NCBI RefSeq assembly: GCF_007676705.1
Contig: NZ_VEBF01000002.1
Span: forward strand, 992,001-1,056,000
DNA length: 64,000 bases
Source: Paenibacillus xylanexedens
GTDB taxonomy: Bacteria > Bacillota > Bacilli > Paenibacillales > Paenibacillaceae
Direction of reading: 5' to 3'
The position numbers and the translations under genes were made by a program. Shown here piece by piece: positions 1 to 9,688 of the stretch; the stretch's first letter is position 1; every line of letters begins with the position of its first letter. A model generated the notes under the pieces. The model was not told the DNA's origin and made no database searches. It saw nothing but the letters and a program-made list of their open reading frames with translations.

Positions 1-160
1 GATAACGGCGATGTACATCCGCCACCACTTCAGGTGAAATCAAGTTCAATTCTTCATATGAAATCCCTACCGGGAACCCCATTTGGTACAGAAATGTTCC
101 CATGGCCCCATCTCCAACGAGAACCCGTTCCTGCATAACTTTGCGCAAATCCGCCTTCAT
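1..160 (-). CDS. Homocysteine S-methyltransferase, N-terminal part (cut by window edge)
   Basis: The first 53 codons are visible, reading MKADLRKVMQERVLVGDGAM and then GTFLYQMGFP. The GDGAMGT segment near the N-terminus is the usual opening of cobalamin-independent homocysteine S-methyltransferase domains. In Bacillus-type bacteria this domain is commonly fused to a methylenetetrahydrofolate reductase domain (YitJ type), but the rest lies outside the window, so the fusion cannot be confirmed. The ATG at 158-160 has an AAAGGG-type ribosome binding site just upstream. Role: transfer of a methyl group to homocysteine to make methionine. Confidence 0.75.
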   Translation of the reverse strand, partial: MKADLRKVMQERVLVGDGAMGTFLYQMGFPVGISYEELNLISPEVVADVHRRY

Positions 161-255
161 CCCTTTTCCCCCCGCCTAGCTGTGATCATTTTCATACTAA
201 TGTAACACAAAAAACGCTAAAAAACGAAGAAAAACACAGGTTTTTGATGCAGATT

Positions 256-280
256 AAAAAAGAGGCCCGCAGGCCCCTTT
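256..280 (-). terminator. Terminator after dapF
   Basis: GC-rich hairpin (AGGGGCC / GGCCTCT on the minus strand) followed by six T, 19 bases beyond the dapF stop codon. Confidence 0.75.
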
Positions 281-298
281 GGTTAAACCTTCCACTTT

Positions 299-1132
299 TT
301 ATGAAGTGATTCCCTTAAAAACAACTTCAGCAGGTCCCGTCATGTACACATGATTGTCAGCTTCGTTCCACTCAATGTGAAGATCCCCACCCTTGAGGCT
401 GATAATTGCCGTACGATCTGTATGACCATTCAGGACAGAAGATACCAGTGTTGCACATGCCCCGGTTCCACAAGCAAGTGTTGGACCAGCTCCACGTTCC
501 CATACACGCATGTCCACATATCCACGGTCACGAACTGTTGCGAATTCCACATTGATTTTTTTTGGGAACATCGGATGCACTTCAAGAAGTGGCCCCCAAG
601 TCGTGAGGTCAAAATTCACAGCGTCATCTACATAGATGACCGCATGCGGGTTACCCATGGATACGGCAGTGAATTTGAACGCATGTCCATTGGCTTCAAT
701 GTAATGATCGACCACGGGATTCGCATCCACCGTTGTAGGTACCTGTAGGCCATTCAGGATAGGCTCACCCATATCCACACGAACCGTTTCCACTTTACCA
801 TCACGAATGTTGAGACTTACCGGTTGTACGCCTGCACCAATCGTTTCAATGGTGATCTGCTCCTGGCTAACGTGACCATGATCGTATACATATTTGGACA
901 CACAGCGAATGGCATTACCGCACTGCTCTGCTTCGGAACCGTCCGAATTCATGATGCGCATCTGAAAGTCCGCCTTCTCCGAAGGCAGTATATAAACCAG
1001 GCCATCCGCACCGATGCCGAAGAAACGGTTACACCATTTCACAGCCAATTCTGCAGCATCTGCCGGAAGCTCCTTTTCCCCAAATACAACGATAAAATCG
1101 TTACCAAGTCCATGCATTTTCGTAAATTCCAT
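299..1132 (-). CDS. dapF: Diaminopimelate epimerase
   Basis: Converts LL- to meso-diaminopimelate, the precursor of lysine and of the peptidoglycan cross-link. The protein begins MEFTKMHGLGNDF. It has the two catalytic cysteine motifs, QCGNAIRC near residue 71 and ACGTGACAT in the C-terminal half, and is 277 aa, the usual family length. An in-frame extension to 1216 exists, but the ATG at 1130-1132 has an AAAGGAG site 11 bases upstream and matches the conserved N-terminus, so it is preferred. It appears monocistronic, with terminators on both sides (256-280 and 1226-1283). Confidence 0.95.
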   Translation of the reverse strand: MEFTKMHGLGNDFIVVFGEKELPADAAELAVKWCNRFFGIGADGLVYILPSEKADFQMRIMNSDGSEAEQCGNAIRCVSKYVYDHGHVSQEQITIETIGAGVQPVSLNIRDGKVETVRVDMGEPILNGLQVPTTVDANPVVDHYIEANGHAFKFTAVSMGNPHAVIYVDDAVNFDLTTWGPLLEVHPMFPKKINVEFATVRDRGYVDMRVWERGAGPTLACGTGACATLVSSVLNGHTDRTAIISLKGGDLHIEWNEADNHVYMTGPAEVVFKGITS

Positions 1133-1225
1133 AACCTTGCCCACTCCTTTTGGCAGTTTGCTGCCAAAGCTATATTCTTGCTCTTCTACAGGATCACCAT
1201 AGAAATTCATATTCAACAGTTACAC

Positions 1226-1283
1226 CAAAAAAGCTATCCTGCAAAATGCCAAAGCCGCCGCTTCGGATCATTTTGAGGATAGC
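1226..1283 (-). terminator. Terminator after the calcium ATPase gene
   Basis: On the minus strand GCTATCCT...AGGATAGC pairs around a long loop, with an inner CAAAATG/CATTTTG pairing, and is followed by six T. It separates the ATPase gene from dapF. Confidence 0.65.
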
Positions 1284-1315
1284 ATAACGAAATGGGTAAG
1301 GAAAAGGTATTGATT

Positions 1316-4171
1316 TTATGCCGAAAACTTTGTACTTTTCGGTACGAAGCGGCCAGAACCCCCCATGCGACGGCGGTTACGACGACCACCCCACACGCTG
1401 CCTGCGCCCATAAGGAACGTTGGAATGCCTGCAGCAACAATACAGATCGCCCATTCACGCAAACCTAGAGGTACGGTTTTGAAGATCGGTTGCAGCGGCT
1501 CAACGTACATGACAATTAACATCAGTACAACCGATGAAATAACGGCAAGAACCAGATATTTGTTCTGTAGTGGATTCCGGTGGAAGATGGATCGTGAACT
1601 ACGGCAATCAAAGACATGAATAAGCTGCGCCAAAACGAGTGTAGCGAAAGCCACAGACTGTGCTTTGATCAGTTGACCCGGGTTATCCGGTGCAGCCTGA
1701 AGAGTGAGCCAGAACGCGCCGAGTGTACATAATCCAATCAATACACCCCGACTGACGATTTTCCAACCCAGTCTCCGCGCAAAAATATTCTCCTTGGCTC
1801 CACGGGGTTTGTGTTCCATCAAATCTTTCTCAGGCTGATCTACCCCCAGCGCCATTGCAGGCAACCCATCTGTCACCAAGTTAACCCACAGAATCTGAAT
1901 AGGCACGAGGGGTAGCGGCAGGCCCATCATCATCGCAAAGAACATAGTCAAAATCTCGCCCACGTTCGATGCCAGCAAATAACGGATAAACTTGCGAATG
2001 TTCTCATAAATATTACGGCCTTCTTCAATGGCAGCCACAATGGTCGAGAAGTTATCATCACTCAGAATGAGCGCAGAAGCTTCCTTCGTCACATCTGTGC
2101 CTGTAATGCCCATCGCTATGCCGATATCTGCTGCTTTGATCGCCGGAGCATCATTTACCCCATCCCCCGTCATCGCGACGACATGCCCTTTGCGCTGCAA
2201 CGATTTTACGATGCGAAGCTTATGTTCAGGAGACACTCTGGAGAACACATAGATGCCTTCTACCTGTTTATCCAGTTGATCGTCTGTCATGCCTGCCAGT
2301 TGCTGACCACTTAACGAAGCGCCTCCTCGTGGAAGAATACCCAGCTGATGCGCAATGGCTTCTGCCGTTGTTCCATGATCACCTGTGATCATGACGGTAC
2401 GAATACCCGCTTTGCGGCATGTGGCAATCGCATCTCTCACTTCACGACGCGGTGGATCAATCATACCTGCAAGTCCTACGAAGACAAGTTGACTTTCGGC
2501 AGCGTGTTCGTCAGCCACTTTTTCTTCCGGCCGTACTTCACGATAGGCCATTCCGAGGACACGCAGTGCCGCTCCAGCCATGCTCTCGTTGGCTGCCATG
2601 ACTTTCTGTCGCAGTGTTCCAGTGAAAGGCACGACCTTTCCTTCCCACAAAATATAACTGCAGTGTCCGATTAACACATCCGGTGCACCTTTGGTGTAGA
2701 TCATTCGGCCTCCCTGGTGATGAATCAGGACCGACATGCGTTTTCGCTCCGAATCAAACGGGAATTCCTGTTGACGGGCATACAACTCTTTGAGTCCGGC
2801 AGGAGTAAGCCCCATTTTGGAGGCAAGTGTGACGAGTGCCCCTTCCGTCGGATCGCCTTTCAGCTCCCAGAATACATTGTCTCGTTGAACTGTTTCTTCT
2901 TTGAAATCATCTTTTTTCGTTTTTTTGCCGTCCTTTTTGTTATCCTTGCCCTTTTTCTTGCTCCCCACCTCGCTAGCAACGCTCTCGACAATACTGGCAT
3001 TGTTGCAAAGCGCGCTGATCTGGAGCATTCTGCGCAGGGACTGGTCACTCTTCAGTTCCACCGTTCGACCGTTCTCCAGCATCTGTCCTTCAGGTGCATA
3101 CCCATCCCCGGTAACCTTGATGTTACGTCCCTCCAGCCACACATCCGTTACCGTCATCTTGTTCTGGGTGAGTGTGCCTGTTTTATCCGAGCAGATTACG
3201 GACGCGCAGCCCAGAGTTTCGACAGAAGGCAGCTTACGTACAATAGCTTTACGCTTGATCATCCGCTGCACGCCAAGGGCAAGTGCAATGGTTACAATGG
3301 CCGGCAGACCCTCAGGTATGGCAGCCACCGCGAGGCTAACCCCAGCCAGAAACATGCCGACAGCTGGTTGTCCGTGCAATATACCTGCAACGACGACCAT
3401 GACGGTTAATCCCAACGCGACAAAAATCAGAATTTTGCCCAGTTGTTCCAGCCTGTGCTGTAGCGGTGTTTCTTGCTCCTCCGTATTCTGGATCAGATCG
3501 GCAATCTTGCCCATCTCGGTCTCCATTCCCGTACGGATAACCACACCTTTGGCTGTGCCACGAGTAACCATGGTCCCCATAAAACCAATATTCTTCTGAT
3601 CGCCAAGCGGAACATCCTCGTCGGCAATCGGAAGGCAATGTTTGCTTACGGGGACAGATTCCCCGGTAAGTGCCGACTCCTCGACATCCAGACTGTTCGT
3701 TTCCAGCCAGCGTACATCAGCAGGTATTCGGTCACCACTCTCCACCATGACAATATCCCCGGGTACGAGTTGTTTGGCGGCAAGATGTACTTCCTGGCCC
3801 GATCGAAGCACTTTGGCGAGAGGTGCGGACAACTGTTTCAATGCACGAAGAGATCGTTCTGCCCGGAATTCCTGCACAAACCCCAGAATGGCATTCAGCA
3901 CAATAATGGCCACGATCGTTACTGCATCCAGATACTCACCCAGCAATCCGGATACCAACGTTGCTCCCATCAATACCAGCACCATAAAATCTTTGAACTG
4001 ATTCAAGAGCAACGTAATTGGAGAAATACTTTTCCCCTCGCTCAGCTCATTCGAACCGATAGCTTTCCTCTTCTCTGCTGCAGCTTCATCCGTCAATCCT
4101 TCCTGCGGGCTGACGCCAAGAGTGTTACGAAGCTCTTCATCACTTAGTTGATGCCACTTGGTATGTTCCAT
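1316..4171 (-). CDS. Calcium-translocating P-type ATPase (SERCA type)
   Basis: Membrane pump of 951 aa, probably exporting Ca2+ at the cost of ATP. P-type signatures occur in order: an actuator TGES near residue 166, the phosphorylation motif DKTGTLT near 328, KGAPDV near 505 and TGDGVNDAP near 680, with hydrophobic helices at both ends. It is somewhat longer than the roughly 890-aa B. subtilis YloB; the extra length includes a Lys-rich stretch (KKKGKDNKKDGKKTKK) in the nucleotide-binding domain. The gene is divergent from rqcH, the same neighbourhood as yloA/yloB in B. subtilis. A GGGAGGG site lies 11 bases before the ATG. The specific ion is inferred from family similarity. Confidence 0.9.
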   Translation of the reverse strand: MEHTKWHQLSDEELRNTLGVSPQEGLTDEAAAEKRKAIGSNELSEGKSISPITLLLNQFKDFMVLVLMGATLVSGLLGEYLDAVTIVAIIVLNAILGFVQEFRAERSLRALKQLSAPLAKVLRSGQEVHLAAKQLVPGDIVMVESGDRIPADVRWLETNSLDVEESALTGESVPVSKHCLPIADEDVPLGDQKNIGFMGTMVTRGTAKGVVIRTGMETEMGKIADLIQNTEEQETPLQHRLEQLGKILIFVALGLTVMVVVAGILHGQPAVGMFLAGVSLAVAAIPEGLPAIVTIALALGVQRMIKRKAIVRKLPSVETLGCASVICSDKTGTLTQNKMTVTDVWLEGRNIKVTGDGYAPEGQMLENGRTVELKSDQSLRRMLQISALCNNASIVESVASEVGSKKKGKDNKKDGKKTKKDDFKEETVQRDNVFWELKGDPTEGALVTLASKMGLTPAGLKELYARQQEFPFDSERKRMSVLIHHQGGRMIYTKGAPDVLIGHCSYILWEGKVVPFTGTLRQKVMAANESMAGAALRVLGMAYREVRPEEKVADEHAAESQLVFVGLAGMIDPPRREVRDAIATCRKAGIRTVMITGDHGTTAEAIAHQLGILPRGGASLSGQQLAGMTDDQLDKQVEGIYVFSRVSPEHKLRIVKSLQRKGHVVAMTGDGVNDAPAIKAADIGIAMGITGTDVTKEASALILSDDNFSTIVAAIEEGRNIYENIRKFIRYLLASNVGEILTMFFAMMMGLPLPLVPIQILWVNLVTDGLPAMALGVDQPEKDLMEHKPRGAKENIFARRLGWKIVSRGVLIGLCTLGAFWLTLQAAPDNPGQLIKAQSVAFATLVLAQLIHVFDCRSSRSIFHRNPLQNKYLVLAVISSVVLMLIVMYVEPLQPIFKTVPLGLREWAICIVAAGIPTFLMGAGSVWGGRRNRRRMGGSGRFVPKSTKFSA

Positions 4172-4527
4172 GCTTCAAGGTTCCCTCCCAGTCTGTATTT
4201 CATCTGCAAAATAAGCTCACATGACTCACCGGCGCGCTGGTCGACAGGCTGTACACTATGCCGGACAAACTACCTGCTCTATATGTATTCGGACAGGTCT
4301 GTGATTAGCACCCGCAAGGTGAATCCTTTCCCTGATGGACAGAATAAGCTAAAATAAAAGTCTGCGATGTTCTGCGCAGTGCTGATTCCAGCGTTTAACA
4401 GGCAAGCAACGAAGAATCTGCAGCCAGTCCTCTTTTTTTACATACCTGGTTGCACGTTTCAGTTATATAGATGAAGCATTTGGCATGATAAAATGCAGAT
4501 GCTCGATAGAGAGAGGAAGTGGAAAAA
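4172..4527. other. Divergent intergenic region between the Ca-ATPase and rqcH genes
   Basis: Holds the ribosome binding sites of both genes and must hold both promoters. No -35/-10 pair is clear enough to mark. Short reading frames here have no convincing start signals. Confidence 0.5.
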
Positions 4528-6300
4528 ATGGCATTGGACGGCATTGTAACACGGGCCATTGTTCATGAATTGCAAGGCTGCATTGGTGGACGTATCAGCA
4601 AAATCCATCAGCCGAATGGCCATGATGTAGTTCTCACCCTGCGTGCTCAGCGCGGAAATAGTAAATTGCTTGTTTCGGCAAGCCCGACATATCCCCGTGT
4701 GCATTTTACGGAAAAGACATTCCTTAATCCGACTGAAGCACCCATGTTCTGCATGCTGCTCCGCAAGCACTGTGAAGGTGCAATCATTGAGGAGATCCGT
4801 CAGATTGGCATGGAACGTATTATCCACATCAATGTGCGTCAGCGCGACGAACTGGGGGACGTTTCGGTTAAACGCATCATCATTGAATTAATGGGTCGTC
4901 ACAGTAACATTATTTTGCTTGATCCTGTAACTGGAACGATTCTGGATGGCATTCATCATGTGACTCCGTCCATCAGCAGCTACCGGGTAATCATGCCTGG
5001 ATTCTCGTATACCGCTCCACCCGAACAACATAAAAGTAATCCGCTCGAAGTGAGCCGTGCAGCATTCGAGGAGAGCTATCATGCCGCTGAAGAAGAGGCA
5101 TCACGCTGGCTTGTGAATTCATTTAGCGGTCTTAGTCCGCTGATTGCAGGAGAGATTGCTACCCGTGGGATTGCTGCTGAAGGCACAGTGAACACTCAGG
5201 CTGTGGTTGAGGGTGAGAGCCGAGTTGAGGCTGGTGCACTCTGGAACGCTTTTGAAGCCGTGATGGGACCTGTCAGAGATCATCTCTACACGCCTGTAAC
5301 CGGAATGAACGCCAAAGGCAAAATGATTTTCTCGGCCGTTCATCTTCAGAGCATTCAAGATTTGGAGAAAACCTATGACACGATGAGCAAGTGCATGGAA
5401 GATTATTACGGAGACAAGGCCGAACGGGACACGGTTAAACAGAGAGTAAGTGATCTGCTCCGTTTTCTGCAGAACGAGCGAAGCAAGAACATCAAAAAGC
5501 TGGATAACCTGAACAAGGATCTGCTGGAAGCCGACGATGCGGACAAGTTCAGACTATGGGGTGAGTTGCTGTTCGCCTCCCTGCATCAGGTCCACAAAGG
5601 GGACAAGAGCGTGGAGCTTGTGAACTTCTATGATGAAGACCAAGCCAACATTACCATTCAGCTTGATCCGCTGCTTACACCGTCTGACAACGCACAACGT
5701 TATTTCAAACGTTATAACAAATACAAGAACAGTCTGGCTGTCATTCATGAGCAGCTTGGCAAAACTAAAGACGAGATTGACTATCTCGATAACCTGTTGC
5801 AGCAGCTGTCCATTGCATCGATGAACGATATTGAGGAAATACGGGATGAGCTTGTGCAACAGGGATACCTTCGTGACCGTAACAAAAAGGGTAAAAAGAA
5901 GAAGAAAAGCGACCGTCCGACCGTACACCAATTCACCTCCTCCGAGGGGATTGATATTCTTGTGGGCAAAAACAACCTGCAAAATGAGTATGTGACCAAC
6001 CGCCTCGCTTCTTCCAACGACACTTGGCTGCATACCAAAGACATTCCAGGTTCACATGTGGTCATTCGCAGTACTGACTTTGGTGAAGCTACATTGGAAG
6101 AAGCGGCACAGCTTGCTGCCTATTTCAGCCAAGCCAAGGAATCAAGCAGTGTGCCTGTGGATTACACGTTTATCCGTCATGTACGCAAACCAAGTGGTGC
6201 GAAGCCGGGTTTTGTCATCTATGATCATCAAAAGACCTTGTTTGTCACGCCAAATGATGAATTGATCAAGAGTCTGCCATCCACCATTAAAAATGGATAG
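4528..6300 (+). CDS. rqcH: RqcH, NFACT-family ribosome quality control protein (Rqc2 homolog)
   Basis: Binds stalled 60S-equivalent (50S) subunits carrying peptidyl-tRNA and directs C-terminal alanine tailing, marking the nascent chain for proteolysis. The 590-aa protein starts MALDGIVTRAIVHEL and has the NFACT-N domain (to about residue 270), a long charged coiled coil (about 290-440), a Lys-rich patch (KKGKKKKKS) and the NFACT-R/DUF814 domain with WLHTKDIPGSHVVIR near the C-terminus. The old name is fibronectin-binding protein FbpA/YloA. ATG 4528 has a GAGAGGAAG site 8 bases upstream and is preferred over the GTG at 4519. Confidence 0.93.
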   Translation: MALDGIVTRAIVHELQGCIGGRISKIHQPNGHDVVLTLRAQRGNSKLLVSASPTYPRVHFTEKTFLNPTEAPMFCMLLRKHCEGAIIEEIRQIGMERIIHINVRQRDELGDVSVKRIIIELMGRHSNIILLDPVTGTILDGIHHVTPSISSYRVIMPGFSYTAPPEQHKSNPLEVSRAAFEESYHAAEEEASRWLVNSFSGLSPLIAGEIATRGIAAEGTVNTQAVVEGESRVEAGALWNAFEAVMGPVRDHLYTPVTGMNAKGKMIFSAVHLQSIQDLEKTYDTMSKCMEDYYGDKAERDTVKQRVSDLLRFLQNERSKNIKKLDNLNKDLLEADDADKFRLWGELLFASLHQVHKGDKSVELVNFYDEDQANITIQLDPLLTPSDNAQRYFKRYNKYKNSLAVIHEQLGKTKDEIDYLDNLLQQLSIASMNDIEEIRDELVQQGYLRDRNKKGKKKKKSDRPTVHQFTSSEGIDILVGKNNLQNEYVTNRLASSNDTWLHTKDIPGSHVVIRSTDFGEATLEEAAQLAAYFSQAKESSSVPVDYTFIRHVRKPSGAKPGFVIYDHQKTLFVTPNDELIKSLPSTIKNG

Positions 6301-6338
6301 AACCACTATTTCCTAAGGTGAGATGTAACAGTAACGAT

Positions 6339-6380
6339 ACAAAAATTCCCTGACCATTAAATGGTTCAGGGGATTTTTGT
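6339..6380 (+). terminator. Terminator after rqcH
   Basis: Near-perfect palindrome, CCCTGACCATT/AATGGTTCAGGG, flanked by A5 and T5, so it may act on either strand. Confidence 0.85.
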
Positions 6381-6507
6381 ATTTGCATTACTTGTTTGAA
6401 TCATATGTGAAGCTCAGCTTATTTATCATTCGTATTGAATATTAATTCATTTATACGTATAATAATTCAATTGCAATAAATAAAAACTAATGTTAAGGAC
6501 GTGTACC

Positions 6508-6954
6508 ATGACTATACATATTAGAGAGACGCAACCTGATGATCTGAAACCACTGACTGCCTTGATGCATGACTATGTGGTGGGATTCTACAACAACCCA
6601 TGGCCTGGAGATCAATCCATCCACCTTTTGATTAACAACCTGCTTAATCAGCAAATCGGTGCTCAATTCGTGGCAGTAGAGGACGGGAAGCTTATCGGAT
6701 TCTCCACCTTGTTCTTCACCTACAGCACGATGAAAGCAGAGCGTGTAGCCATTATGAATGACCTTTTTGTTACGGAAGCATTCAGAGAAGGTGAAGCGGA
6801 AGCCCAACTATTTGCACACTGCCAGCAATATACGCGTGAACATGGATGTGCTTATATGTCCTGGATCACTGCAGTGACCAATGAGCGTGCACAGCAATTA
6901 TTCGAACGTCTAGGGGCTACACGTGGCGATTGGGTAAACTATTCGATCACATAG
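6508..6954 (+). CDS. GNAT family N-acetyltransferase
   Basis: 148-aa single-domain acetyltransferase; substrate unknown. It begins MTIHIRETQPDDL, the usual beta-1/alpha-1 opening of GNAT proteins. It has a central strand (ERVAIMNDLFVTEAFREG) leading into the acetyl-CoA binding helix region, and a C-terminal NERAQQLFERLGA segment typical of the fold. The pyrophosphate-loop consensus is loose (REGEAEAQL), so the assignment rests on overall pattern. ATG 6508 follows TTAAGGAC by 8 bases; an ATG at 6490 has no site. It is monocistronic between terminators. Confidence 0.8.
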   Translation: MTIHIRETQPDDLKPLTALMHDYVVGFYNNPWPGDQSIHLLINNLLNQQIGAQFVAVEDGKLIGFSTLFFTYSTMKAERVAIMNDLFVTEAFREGEAEAQLFAHCQQYTREHGCAYMSWITAVTNERAQQLFERLGATRGDWVNYSIT

Positions 6955-6967
6955 ACTCTTTTTAACA

Positions 6968-7019
6968 AAAAAAGGACATGAATTCATGTAGGTTTAGCCT
7001 ACTATGTTTCCATGTCCTA
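6968..7019 (-). terminator. Terminator after the PHP-domain gene
   Basis: Two-part palindrome on the minus strand (AGGACATG...CATGTCCT with inner GTAGG.../...CCTAC) followed by seven T. Confidence 0.75.
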
Positions 7020-7097
7020 TGCTCTTCCGGCCTTAGGATGTGTCTCTATAAACAAAAAACTCATAACCCGATAAAGTGTTAACCTGTCTAGATTAGA

Positions 7098-7961
7098 CTA
7101 CTTATTGCTGTGTGCAGCCGCCTGCAGTCTTTTCAACACATCAACCGCTACTGTCTTGCTACCGAGATCCCCGTGGAAAACAACACCTTGTCGTTCCCCA
7201 TGGTAATCCGATCCACCTGTTTCAATAAGATCATATTCCCTAGCCATCTCCGCATACCTGTGTTCCTCTTCCGGGCCATGGTCCGAATGAAATACTTCGA
7301 TACCGTCCGGACGGGAGTCTGCGATAATTCGACGCACCAATTCATCATCATTATAGAGACCCGGATGGGCAATAACAGCAGCTCCCCCTGCGGCTCTGAT
7401 CCACTCGCACGCATCCTTCGGCGCAACTCGGGGGACAGATACGAAGCCAGGCTTGCCTTCAGCAAGATATCGATCGAATGCATCCCGCATGTCGACAGCA
7501 TATCCCTTCTTCACCAACACATCAGCCATATGTGGTCTGCCGATACTCTCATCGGGCTCTAGCGGGCGTCCAAGTTCATCCAGTACCTCCTGCCAGCTTA
7601 TATCAAGTCCAAGTTCCTGGAGCTTGCCAATAATCAGATGATTGCGCTCATCTCGCGCTTCTCTTAATCCACGCAACCGTTGCAGGAACTGCTCATCCTC
7701 CGTATTCACGTAATAACCCAGCACATGAATATCTTTGCCGCCAGCCCGAGTGCTGATCTCAACACCTGCTACGACATCAATATCATACTCTTTCCCCGCT
7801 CGCTGCGCTTCTGCTATACCGGCTACTGTATCATGGTCCGTTAGGGCAACCGCAGATAGTCCTTTTTGCTTGGCAAGCTTCACATTATCAGCCGGTGGCT
7901 GCATTCCATCGGAGGCCTGACTATGGGTATGAAGATCACAGCGTCCTAGGCTTTGGTTCAT
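7098..7961 (-). CDS. PHP-domain phosphoesterase (YciV/RNase AM type)
   Basis: Metal-dependent phosphoesterase of 287 aa. PHP motifs are clear: DLHTHSQASDG at the N-terminus, VALTDHDTV near 37, GVEIST near 65, VIAHPG near 195, and SDYHG near the C-terminus. Relatives act on nucleoside 3',5'-bisphosphates or on RNA 5' ends; which applies here cannot be told. ATG 7961 has AGGAG 9 bases upstream and is preferred to the TTG at 7967. It has its own terminator downstream. Confidence 0.85.
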   Translation of the reverse strand: MNQSLGRCDLHTHSQASDGMQPPADNVKLAKQKGLSAVALTDHDTVAGIAEAQRAGKEYDIDVVAGVEISTRAGGKDIHVLGYYVNTEDEQFLQRLRGLREARDERNHLIIGKLQELGLDISWQEVLDELGRPLEPDESIGRPHMADVLVKKGYAVDMRDAFDRYLAEGKPGFVSVPRVAPKDACEWIRAAGGAAVIAHPGLYNDDELVRRIIADSRPDGIEVFHSDHGPEEEHRYAEMAREYDLIETGGSDYHGERQGVVFHGDLGSKTVAVDVLKRLQAAAHSNK

Positions 7962-8030
7962 GCACAACAGCTCCTTTCTTTCAATAGTGGATTGTGATTA
8001 AATCTTATCTATTATTGACAGTGCCTGCTA

Positions 8031-8954
8031 TTATGCCTTACCTGTTTGGTGCTTGGGCTTATGTTGCTCCTGTTGACGCAGATAGTTCAGGAAGGCGACA
8101 GCTGACAGGGGCAACAAGGACGATTTTAGATGGATGGCATAGAATTGCCGTTTGAATTCAAGTCCACGGATATCCACAATATGAACAAGTCCCAGGGCCA
8201 GCTCATGCTGCACGGAAGAGGGAGATAACATCGTAATGCCTACTCCTGCCTCAACAGCCGATTTTACCGCACCTGTACTGCCAAGTTCCATCACAACATT
8301 CATATCCTGTGGATCAATCTTTTTCTTTTGCAATTGATCTTCCATCACCTGACGTGTACCCGAACCCTTCTCACGCAGCACAAAGGGATAATTCATTACA
8401 TCTTCAAGATTCACTTTGCTGCGCTTAGCCAGATCATGCCCGGCAGGTACAATCAGTTTCAGCTCGTCTTGCATGACAGGCTCTACAATCATGTCCGGAT
8501 GGTGCACCGGCGCTTCAATCAGACCAAAATTAAGCTGGTGCTTCAATATATCATCCATAATTTGCGTTGTATTCATCACTTTCATGACAATGGAAATATC
8601 GGGATATTGAAGCGCAAACGGTCCAAGCATGCGCGGGAGTACATATTCTCCGATCGTTAAACTGGCTCCAAGCTGGAGTCGGCCTTGTAACATCTGGGTA
8701 AACGCAGACATCGCCTCATCCGTCTGTCTGACCAGCTCCACACTCCGTTTCGCATGAGGCAATAACGTCCGGCCAGCCTCGGATAATTCTATTTTTTTGG
8801 TGGAACGATGTAATAGTTTGGTTCCAAAATAATCTTCCAGTGATTGAATCTGCATTGTTACTGCAGGTTGAGTCATATGTAATGCTTGTGCAGCAGCCGA
8901 GAAACTGCCTTTCTCTGCTACCGTATAAAAAATATGCAATTGGTGAAAATTCAT
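8031..8954 (-). CDS. LysR family transcriptional regulator
   Basis: 307-aa DNA-binding regulator with an N-terminal winged helix (residues 1-60, FYTVAEKGSFSAAAQALHMT) and an effector-binding domain from about residue 90. Overall it resembles the CysL branch of LysR regulators (sulfur or selenium metabolism), but no neighbouring target gene supports a particular effector. ATG 8954 is preceded by GAGGGGCGAAGAT. It is a single gene; the intergenic region toward 9086 is short. Confidence 0.88.
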   Translation of the reverse strand: MNFHQLHIFYTVAEKGSFSAAAQALHMTQPAVTMQIQSLEDYFGTKLLHRSTKKIELSEAGRTLLPHAKRSVELVRQTDEAMSAFTQMLQGRLQLGASLTIGEYVLPRMLGPFALQYPDISIVMKVMNTTQIMDDILKHQLNFGLIEAPVHHPDMIVEPVMQDELKLIVPAGHDLAKRSKVNLEDVMNYPFVLREKGSGTRQVMEDQLQKKKIDPQDMNVVMELGSTGAVKSAVEAGVGITMLSPSSVQHELALGLVHIVDIRGLEFKRQFYAIHLKSSLLPLSAVAFLNYLRQQEQHKPKHQTGKA

Positions 8955-9012
8955 ATCTTCGCCCCTCTTCGATTACACTCTCTACATTGTAGCCGATTTC
9001 CCGCTTGGCAAC

Positions 9013-9040
9013 AAAAAAAGCATGCAGCTTGTCTGCATGC
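9013..9040 (-). terminator. Terminator after the 145-aa unknown gene
   Basis: GCATGCAG/CTGCATGC hairpin followed by seven T on the minus strand. Confidence 0.8.
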
Positions 9041-9085
9041 GATGATACTTGAATCTATGATTTCAACATATTAAATCTACTCAAC

Positions 9086-9523
9086 TTACTTATGCTTGCG
9101 ACTATTTTTGACCAGCGTCATTCTTCTTGAATGTCTTAACCATGAGTAATAAGATTTCAGGTCCCTCAACTCAATGGTCTCCGACATACGTCCCAGAAAC
9201 GTAACTACAATCATTTTGTGCAGCGGGTTGCCTGCAATATCATATTCTCCTTCAAGTTCTGAAAATTCGGCGACCACGACCAGATCCTCATCAATCAGGT
9301 AGACGTCCTGTTCATTACGGTAGTATGGTGTTATACGGTCCTGCTTCAGACACTCCCATAACCACGCTGCAATATGGTCATCATCACTATGTGCAGGCTC
9401 AATACGGTCTGCATACCGCATCTTGGCATGATGGGTAATGACGATGTCGGCCACTTTCTTGTCTCCAAGAGCCACGAAAAACGGCTCGTAGGTGCTCCAA
9501 CGTTGCATCACCTTATCACGCAT
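9086..9523 (-). CDS. Conserved-looking protein of unknown function, 145 aa
   Basis: Not recognised. It is a soluble, acidic N-terminal half (MRDKVMQRW..., HHAKMRYADRIEP) with a basic C-terminus (SRRMTLVKNSRKHK). A HAKMRYADRI segment near residue 33 resembles the HAxxRxxER pattern seen in some toxin-like or YozE-like small proteins, but this is not enough to assign a family. It looks real: ATG 9523 has GGAG 10 bases upstream and the gene ends at a clean terminator (9013-9040). Confidence 0.7.
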   Translation of the reverse strand: MRDKVMQRWSTYEPFFVALGDKKVADIVITHHAKMRYADRIEPAHSDDDHIAAWLWECLKQDRITPYYRNEQDVYLIDEDLVVVAEFSELEGEYDIAGNPLHKMIVVTFLGRMSETIELRDLKSYYSWLRHSRRMTLVKNSRKHK

Positions 9524-9688
9524 GGGAATCACTCTCCACCAGATAGGACTTTCTATCTATTTATTACCAAATATATTACAACATAAGTCCCGTAACCTCA
9601 AGGCGTAAGTTTAACTTTTTTTCATAAAAGTCCGTTTGTGCATAATTCAAGAAAAGAGCGACCCCACAGGGTCCCTCCAGTATCTCGT

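Noticed and set aside
9011..9026. 16-base identity with 19211-19226 (ACAAAAAAAGCATGCA)
   Set aside because: Both are terminator hairpins with T runs; the identity is short and explained by terminator structure.
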